Source: Parietaria judaica
Taxonomy: Eukaryota > Streptophyta > Magnoliopsida > Rosales > Urticaceae
Direction of reading: 5' to 3'
Length of the DNA stretch: 64,000 nucleotides
Assembly: GCA_954871525.1 (NCBI GenBank)
Contig: OX940862.1
Location: 46,555,732-46,619,731 of the forward strand
Under the pieces are notes generated by a model. It saw only the letters and a list, made by a program, of their open reading frames with translations, made no database searches and was not told the origin of the DNA. Shown here piece after piece: positions 56,527 through 64,000 of this stretch (within the stretch, counting starts at the first letter, position 1; every line of letters starts with the position of its first letter). The position numbers and the translations under genes are program-made.

Positions 56527-56531
56527 GCCTT

Positions 56532-57560
56532 CACATCCTTATGTGTTATAGTATAAACTCTAGCGTTGGTCTTTAGGGCTGGAGCCTCAAGTCGTCCTTG
56601 ATTGTTGCGAGGTTCATTAATCCGCTCCTTATTAGAACCTTTTGTCTTATTATGACACAACATAGCATAATGCCCCTCCCTTCATAAACCATAACATGTA
56701 AGAGATCTCATCCTACATACACTTGGATGCTTATTTCTAGACTTGGAACAAATTTGGAACTCTATACCTCTATTAAAATTTTTATGGGTCCCCTGGTGCA
56801 TCTTATACAATGCTTCATTATTAAACTCTATCTTTCGTTTTAAGCCCTGGTCATCTTCACGAGAACCTTTTCCTCTGCTTAAATAACAATTTTCTCCTTG
56901 ACTCAGATTTTCTGATCTCCCTTGCATTTTAGCCTTATTAGCTTCAAAGGCCCTAAGCTGCTTTTGTTTTGGAGTAAATGATATTCTGCATGATGGGATC
57001 GGTTACCACAGTCAACCTGAAGCGCGATTTCACACCAGAACATATTCATCATTTTCCAAACTCGCTCTTGCTCAGTAAGTACCAAGTTAGTACATCACCG
57101 TTCAAGTTTATCAAACTTGCGTATAGCATCAAAAACATTTAAGTTTTCCTTTCTTTGTATTGTTAAATTCGTCATCTTGAGCCTTCAATCCTGCATTGAA
57201 GAATTTTTCATTAAACTCTCGCACAAAGTTTGCCCATGTCATGCAATCGATATCTTTCCTTGATATAACTGTTTCCCACTAGTATTTAGCTTCAAACTTA
57301 AGTACTAAATACATGCACAAGATCTTCTCCCAATCTAAGAGTTCCATAGAGTCATAAATGACTTGAATCCGGACAACCACACTTCCGGTACCAACGGATC
57401 AGTGGCTCCTATGAATTTTGGAGCTCGCATTCGCCAGAATATTTCTTATAGTGGTTCGTCATGCATTCTGGACGCTGATGAACTTCAAATTCTTCTTCAT
57501 CTTCCATTGGTTCATTTTTTTCTTTATCACATAAGATTCTTCTGGTTCTTCATTATTGGC
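56532..57560 (-). pseudogene. Gag and gag-protease linker of the old gypsy element
   Basis: On the minus strand, AKYWWETVISRKDIDCMTW and FVREFNEKFFNAGLK (about 57300-57190) match the gypsy gag core. A broken zinc knuckle near 56700-56660 reads CYGL, a stop, then REGHYAMLC: its second cysteine has become leucine and the next codon is a stop. The linker continues to ARVYTITHKDVKA at about 56570-56532, where the younger element interrupts. The same frame resumes at 50028 with VTSNVVIGQLL. Confidence 0.82.
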
Positions 57561-58700
57561 CTAATACTTCCTCATCTTTAGCGTCTAAATGCTTAGTAAG
57601 ATCAAATTATTGGTATGTTTGCCATATCGATGTTGAATACTTTTTAGAGAAATTCTTGGGATATCATCATTCACTTTCCCTCGGCCTTGGTGACGACCAT
57701 AAGCACGGTATCCGTACACCCTCATGTCTCCATACTATTATTTATCTCTCCTAAAAGAGTAGTCGCATCATTTAATATTTATTTTATAAAATAGTCGAGG
57801 TTATCATCTTCATAACCTTCCTCTAGATCCTCTTCCATATCAATCCCTACAGGATGGTCCTACAGATCAACCACTTCTTGATATTCTTTTGAATCAAACT
57901 CGTTCTTGTTTGACCTCCATTAGAGCTGAGTCTCCCAAATAATCTTTTTCGTTCCTCTTGATATTTCTTCTAGTAATCCCCTAGGTTCAACACCCTACTT
58001 TGTCCTTAAATTCAAACAACTCAGTTTCACCTCGGAGTAAGCACCTTCCATCGTAACATGTTCTAAATGAGATTCACAATCCTCATTTACGAGCACTCGT
58101 TCATCTATCTTGAAACCAAACCAATTGTATATTACAATATGGATTTGTTCAGATATCATATCCATCCATCGACCCGTTAAACCAAATGCATCATCATAAT
58201 TTGATGATCCAGTCGAAAAAGGATTAATCCAATCAATAAAACGTTCCGGTTAGTATACACTAAGAATTTAACAATTCTAACACAACTATAAAAAATCGCG
58301 TTAAGAGATAATCACGATAACCCATCATGCAGTTGTCATGATAACCATGAATCAACTCTTAAAATATAGAGTAAATTCAACATGAATTAAAATCTTTAAG
58401 TATGATTCTCTCTTTGATCCCAAATAGTATAAAATGATATCCATTTTCAATATTATTAGACCATATTAATCACCTAAATTGGAGTTTACATTACAGATAT
58501 CGAACTCCACATCTCACAGTGATGGTAAGAGTTTAGTTTTTATAGAACTAATACGCATACCTCATGTAATGAGGAATGTTAAAACATCCTATCTCATTAA
58601 TTTACAATAATTAATCATCATAAGTTACATGAACTAATAACTTACTTGCGAACTATGAGAAATCAGCTCGGCGCGCATATAGGGTGACGATAGGCGAACC
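57561..58700 (-). other. 5' leader of the old gypsy element
   Basis: AT-rich, with no convincing coding region except possible eroded gag N-terminus at its left. It ends at the primer-binding site. Confidence 0.5.
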
Positions 58701-58712
58701 GCTCTGATACCA
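58701..58712 (-). other. Primer-binding site of the old gypsy element
   Basis: Plus strand GCTCTGATACCA, a perfect initiator tRNA-Met type site, three bases inside the 5' LTR whose inner end reads TGTAACGACCCC on the plus strand. Confidence 0.92.
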
Positions 58713-58715
58713 CTA

Positions 58716-60188
58716 TGTAACGACCCCCTTTCCTCGGGTCTGTTACTTTTTCGATTAAACTCGTCAAAGTCCCGGTTTATAAAAATGTTTTAAAGAAAAA
58801 ATATTTAAATATGTATACAGTTCAATACAATTTATATAATAAGTACTCGGGACTATACTTAACTTTAAAACGAAAATAAAATATTTCAGAGCTCCTTATT
58901 TTAAAAACAAATAAGATATAGATTGCGGAAAACCACAAGATCAATTCTACCACCGTTGATCCCGCTTCATGTGCAACTCATCAGTTCTTTCCTGATTCTA
59001 CAACACAACTATGCGAGTGAGCTAACACTCAGTACGCAAAAGGTTTTTATTAATCACAAAAATAATCATATATAATTCACATAATGCAATGCCATGCTTT
59101 AATTTTATAGCTTTTTTATTTATAAACATAGTCTTGGGCCCTGCGTACGTACCAGCGCACAACTACGCTTACGGAGGACTGGGGGCGCGACCCTAACCAA
59201 GTCATCCCGCGGCAAACATCTCACGACGTATCATTTGAGACTAAGCGACTCGATACAGTCGGAGGGTTCATATACATTGTAATCAGTGACTACGCGACCC
59301 GATATACAATGGTTGGTATGACACAATTTATTACTAAAATTGTCATACATATATTTAATATCATTATAGATTATATGTATGACTAAATGCTGCTTTTTAA
59401 TTATATGCATACTGTATATTCATGCTTGTTTGATATGCTTATATCGCATATCTAACATATATCATTAAACAATGCCACAAAACAACATATATTTCACACC
59501 ATACACAATCACACAAACTAGAATATTATTGTCGTGTTGTAGTGAGTACTTTTACGTACTTAATTCCTTCGAAACACTACGAACACGAGTTATGCTTCTT
59601 TCAAAAATGAACTTCGCAATCTTTTAAGAAACTAAATATCAGTGTAGAGGATATTATATGTATATATACATATATATACATTTTTCTAGAAATCAATAAC
59701 TAATAATCTTATGCCAGGCCAGACAAATAATCTCATACAACCTTTATACATATTAATCTAGCTATATGTATATTCACAGAATCGTATCTTATTTCCAAGT
59801 AATTTATAATTAATTTTCTATATTAATATTTCATAAGTCGATTAGAAATATTAATATGAATATTTATATAAATATTTATATGAATAAATAAAATTATAAG
59901 TGGGTTAGAAATGTAGTCTTAAAGACATAAAATTTTATTTGCATAACTTACTACATAAGATTATAATATTTGCGCATAAAGTAGAAAAGTTAATATTTAT
60001 AATTTGACATTCAAATTCAAAAGAAAATAAATAAATAATAATAAAAAAAATACTACCCAAGAAAGCTATAGTATTATAATTTATCATGATTAGTAATAAA
60101 TACACCCTCAAAACAAAGAGCATGATATTTATCTTATTATCGTTGAAACATCAAAACGATAATATACAGATCATTTACGGCTACTACA
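58716..60188 (-). repeat. 5' LTR of the old gypsy element, 1473 bp
   Basis: Plus-strand ends TGTAACGACC and GGCTACTACA. The part from 59365 on matches the left LTR at 42841-43315 and 46690-47030; 58716-59364 has no partner in this window. The sequence lacks the CACTA insertion seen in the left LTR, although a separate deletion covers part of the corresponding region. Confidence 0.88.
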
Positions 60189-60422
60189 TTTATAAAGCTC
60201 AAAAGTTTAATTGCAAAGGATTTTTGAATAACCTTTGAAAATAGCATTTTTTACTTTAAAATCGTATCAAAGCCCAGTTTTGATCGTTTTTTACCATTAT
60301 AAAACAAAAGATCAGCTTTGCGGGACTAGTTTGTGCGATTTTTGGCTAACATGGGCTTAAAGGATTAAAAAAATGATGAGAATAAATAAGATTAGTGTAA
60401 AATATTACATCATATATACCTT

Positions 60423-62900
60423 TTGGGCTTTGAGCTTTTTTCTCTCTCCTCATCCACTTCAATTCACGATTTCTTCTTCTCCGGCAAGCTTGACGGCTGC
60501 GTTTCCTTGTTTGTGGTGGTGATGGCGATCTCCGATGAGCTTGGTGGTGAATTCTCCATTAATGACGTTCTTTTGTTTGTTAGGCTCTCCATTTCGCCTG
60601 ACTTTATTTTTACGGACTTTGATGATGAAATTTTAGCCGCTGTTGTAGGTGATGGCATGGGTATCAAACTTCCGGCATGTGATGTAGAGGTGGCCGATCT
60701 CGGCCTTGGCGAGCTCGTGGTCGACGTGGCCCTGGACGTGGACGCGGGCTGCATGGTGGCTTGTGGAACGGCGGGAGCGCGCGGAGAGACAGTGTCGGTC
60801 TCGTCTGTGGCGGCGGAGGGCGGCGGCGCAACGTCTGGGATGCCCATGGCGATCAACGTGGCACGCGGGGTAACGATCCGCGCCCTTGATTTTGCCTTGC
60901 GTCCATCTTTCCTAACTTGATGGTGTGTAGTTATGTCAGTGCTTCTGAGCTGACTTCCTATCTTGATTTTCATGGGCTTTCGCACCTCATCGGTCTTCGA
61001 GTTCCTACTGTAGGCGAGTTTTGTAGCGTTGTCGTCCTTGGCTTTCTAACGGTTCATCTGGAAAGAATATCCGTCTTTGGATAGGCCTTCCGCTTTGCAT
61101 ATTCATCCATGATCTTTTTGGTGTCACTTGGTGTGCCGGCCTTCTAGGTTTCTCGGGGGTCCTTTCGTACTATGGCGACGTGCTTCTTAGCTTGGTGTGT
61201 CCATTCTCGTCGCTCTGTGACATTCGAGGAGTTTCGCACAACCTCCTGCTTTTAATGCTGTGGCCAAGAACCGAGGGAATTCATGGTGTCCTCGTCGTAT
61301 GTTTATATGACGCTGCCTCATAATAAGCTGGTCCCTAAATGGTGTCGTCGGTTGGTTTGGGCTCCGACTCGTCTCTTGAGCTCATCACCTTCTGACTTCA
61401 AATCCGAGCCGTTGGGGCCCTGATCACTAAGTTGGCCAAGAAAGGTAGTCTGCTCTCCTTTACTGAACTTCAGAAGTGGATCCATGCAGGCTATGTCGGA
61501 GTTTCATTAGGTGGCTTGGTCGATGTTGATGAGGCTGATTCTTTCACTCTAGTTCATTTACAGATGCTTCGTTCTACGGGGGGTGACCTTACTCGTGCTT
61601 CTCCTAAGAGAGGTCTTCGTCGTTCTTCTCCGATGATGGTGGATGCTTATTGTTTCTTGTCAGCATAGGGACATGCTCATCGTTCTTATCCACTGAAGGC
61701 TTCATTTAAGGCACCTTTTCCTGAGCGGCGAGCTTCTTAGGCGATTAGTTGTTCTTCGGCTACTCTAGTTCCGTCGACTCTTCCAGGTATGAAGTCCTTG
61801 CTGAGCCTTCCCTAGCTATGTTATTTGGTGTTGCGTTGCTTTATTTGTCTTCATGCAGGTACATCTGTTTCCTGAGGGGTCTTCAGGAAGTTCGTTCCAC
61901 AAATGCGTCCTCGGGCTTCTGTTGCTGCTCCCGTTGCTCATGTTGCTCTTGTTGCTCCTTTTCCAAAGCAATATGACGAGGGTCTTTGTGACCATACTCT
62001 TCGAGTCTTGAGGAGGATATTTTTGTCAGATAAGGTGTCTTCTTCTTGTCGTTCGCGTTCGCCAACTATTAGCGAGGTAGAGGATTCTTCTCGTAGCGTT
62101 CGACACCATAGCGCTGGTCAGGGCGAGGTGCTGGCTCCTGCTACGGCCTTGGGGGGTGATTTCCATCGTGATGTACCGCTTTTTTTTACATTCCTTCGTC
62201 TGGCGAGGTTCCACCCTCCAAAGGTTTGTCGTGCGTCGATGAGTCTCAAGCGCCTCACTGTAGGGTGCGTCTCCGATCGTTTTCCTCAGGTGTTCTCTTT
62301 TGCTTCGATACTATTGATTCTAAGCTGGTAGTTGAGGACTCTTTTCGTATGTTGAGGGTATGTTTCTTTCAACATTTCTACTTACTTTGTTGTATCATAT
62401 CCCTTTATGCTCGTTGTTTGTCTTCTAGGCGCTGGTTATGTCGCCGGAGGAAAATCATCGATTTCAGGGTTCCAATACCTTGTGTGCGCCTTTGAACGGT
62501 GTCTTGAAGAAGGTCGTCGCAGAGCATGATGCGCTGCAGGGCGAGGTGACCAAGGTGAAGCTTGACGTCAAGATCTCTAAGGCTAGTGGCATGCACGATG
62601 GTTGTATATCCGTCGAAGAATAACTTGGTGCAACGAAAGACCAAGACACGTCTTTAAAATCCTCTTAGGCGAGGCGTGATCTTGGATTGAGTGTCTTCAG
62701 AGTGACGTCTCCACGGCTGATTCCTCGTATGCTAAGCTGAAGGCGGATGGTGATGCGAGTTTGGCTGAGACGAAAGCGGCATCGAATGCGGCCTCCAACG
62801 AGGTGTACTAGTCGAGCTTCGCTGACTGCCAGGGGGCTCATCTTCAGAAAAAATGACCATTTTGTTGTTTCCTTCAGGTTGCTTGCTGTCCTTGGTGCTC
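60423..62900 (+). pseudogene. Gag-like region of a gypsy-type element, decayed
   Basis: On the plus strand, text such as FRFAYSSMIFLVSLGVPAF and SFRTMATCFLAWCVHSRR (about 61090-61210) resembles the N-terminal gag-like domain annotated in plants as putative gypsy-type transposon. Further on (62430-62640, 62700-62830) are alanine/glutamate-rich coiled-coil-like stretches with LKADG and AALDAAS-like words, usual downstream in this type. Stops break it repeatedly. The 165-codon open frame at 60423-60920 may be its start or chance. No zinc knuckle or pol follows on this strand. Confidence 0.45.
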
Positions 62901-63263
62901 GAGACTCCGTTCACAACGTGAAGCCGCTAGACTTTGTGCTTCCCAGAGATTAGTTTCCCTTTCCTTCGCCTTTTATGCTTTCCAGATATTTTTCGAGCTT
63001 TGTATAGCCTCTATTTGGCCTTTGTCGCTATTCGGCGTGTTTTGCTTTTTTCCTTTTGCGTACATGTTTATGAAATTTGCATATATAGTATAATTTGAAC
63101 ATTAAATTTGTTCATACCTTTGCTTTTCGAGTTTGCGCATCGTGGCACATCGTAGCAATCCTCTTTTTATTTTTGGGCTGTCACCCATGTTATGGAATGC
63201 AAGTAGTATAGGTTGTCCGTGGACATTGAGTGTTCTCGTTGGGTAGCTAATCCAACGAGTGTG

Positions 63264-63510
63264 TGTTGCCGTATTTAGACGTGGGGAGGGTTTATGGTTG
63301 GCGCTTAACCATTTGTGATGCTATATTATGACATGGCGAGGGTTTTTGGCTTGCGCGTAGCCGTTTCTGTGCCACCTTATTAGGACATGGCGAGGGTCTT
63401 CGGCTGGCACATAGCTGGTATTTGTGTAGCCGTATTAGGACCTGTCAAGGGTTTATGCTGTTGTATTGTTATCTGGCGAGGGTCTTCGGTGCGTAGCCAA
63501 TTTTTTAAGG
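63264..63510 (+). repeat. Tandem repeats of about 60 bp with TGGCGAGGGT cores
   Basis: Four to five diverged units contain GACATGGCGAGGGT, TTCGGCTGGC(A/G)CATAGC and a TTTGTG/CCGTATTAGGAC link. Period about 60-65 bp. Located between the gag-like remnant and the pol fragment. Confidence 0.75.
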
Positions 63511-63619
63511 GACATATAGAAATACCTTAGTTCCCCCTAGTTTTTGCATTATCTGTTTTGCACTTTCAGGAAAACTCACTCATAATAATTTCGTAAAGAA
63601 ATATTTTACTCCTAAGTAA

Positions 63620-64000
63620 GGCTGGCATACTAAGTAGACTTGGCCGTTGCGCTTTTTTTGCGCTTTGAAATGAAAAAAGGATATGGGGGCTTCGTCGTGG
63701 CCTTATTGGTGTGGGTTGATTGTCAAGAGCGATAGTTCGCTTTCGCGAAGGCAGTTGACAATTGCGGTCATCCACTTAAGCTGGCCTTCGGTGTTGATGG
63801 CGAGGAGCTCCTCGTAGTCATATGATTCCTCCTCCAGCAATTTCTAGGGAACTTTCTCTCTCTCACATTCCTTCTTGCCTATCATTTCTTGAGCTACGGC
63901 ACCTGCTTCATCGTTGGCAATTATAGGGATCTAGGTGACCTCATACCATGTCAATGGTTGGAGGTAGCCTATTGCTTCCTAAAGTTGTGTCCGCATGATT
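63620..64000 (-). pseudogene. Gypsy pol fragment (RNase H/integrase spacer), runs off the window
   Basis: On the minus strand, YEELLAINTEGQLKWMTAIV followed by NCLREGEL (about 63800-63720) resembles the segment between RNase H and integrase in TAT/Athila-type gypsy polyproteins (WMxxIxxYLxxGxLP). Upstream text IPIIANDEAGAVAQEMIGKK lies at about 63930-63870. Interrupted by stops. The element continues beyond 64000. Confidence 0.5.

Larger units (their letters stand above)
42841..60188 (-). mobile_element. Old chromovirus-like Ty3/gypsy element, with two nested insertions
   Basis: The right (5') LTR is 58716-60188. The left (3') LTR is a partial copy, 42841-about 43315 and about 46690-47030, broken by a CACTA element and lacking the part homologous to 58716-59364. 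A primer-binding site at 58701-58712 and polypurine tract at 47031-47046 give minus orientation. Internal order on the minus strand: gag (57560-56660), protease (split at 56532/50028), reverse transcriptase (about 49245-48900), RNase H (48700-48060), integrase (47960-47080), the gypsy order. All frames carry stops. A younger gypsy element (50029-56526) sits in the protease. Left end and TSD were lost. Confidence 0.85.

Noticed and set aside
60464..60985. 173-codon minus-strand frame rich in Ser/Thr/Pro
   Set aside because: Low-complexity composition opposite another open frame. No motif, promoter or splice evidence, and probable retroelement debris.

Overview
This is a plant nuclear genome window, almost certainly from an angiosperm. 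It is AT-rich, its genes have many short exons with GT-AG introns, and most of it is nested transposable elements. I found two intact single-copy type genes, both on the minus strand. One is a six-exon thiamine pyrophosphokinase gene (120-1962). The other is a 26-exon nuclear-type FHA/AAA-ATPase gene of the plant family that includes Arabidopsis At4g02480 and At1g02890 (26547-34691). For both, exon phases sum to complete frames from ATG to stop (261 and 1237 residues). I saw no convincing tRNA, rRNA, CRISPR or bacterial-type gene.

Layout, left to right. 120-1962: thiamine pyrophosphokinase. 3036-7226: internally deleted Ty3/gypsy-type element on the minus strand, TSD ATTAT, its left LTR split by a 2.6-kb solo LTR (3284-5925, TSD CTCAC). 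7240-12790: decayed Mutator-like material with a mudrA N-terminal fragment, a DUF1985 gene and TAGCGGTA repeats, split by a second solo LTR (8152-10965). 13404-20846: decayed Ty1/copia element with both LTRs and TSD ATAAT. 21122-25796: second, more degraded copia element carrying a 721-bp insert and a hAT-like MITE. 26547-34691: AAA-ATPase gene. 34994-35683: two fold-back elements in its upstream region. 36694-42197: solo LTR with another solo LTR nested in it (38399-41139). 42841-60188: old chromovirus-like gypsy element on the minus strand. Its left LTR holds a CACTA transposon with a Ulp1-type protease remnant, and its protease region holds a younger gypsy element (50029-56526, TSD GCCTT) whose LTRs contain the 3' end of its own polyprotein frame. 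60189-64000: fragments of gypsy-like elements, a plus-strand gag-like region and a minus-strand pol fragment.

The genes do not form a pathway. The window records successive transposition. Most insertion borders could be fixed to the base from target-site duplications, primer-binding sites and polypurine tracts. The most useful observations are: four same-family, same-orientation solo LTRs, one validated by an uninterrupted sister LTR; a phase-0, splice-bounded 57-codon candidate cassette exon and a GC-AG intron in the AAA-ATPase gene; palindromic GCCGCGGC-type arrays at both ends of the CACTA element; and the polyprotein/LTR overlap of the young gypsy element. I found no evidence for a wholly new biological system. 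The leads are listed as such.
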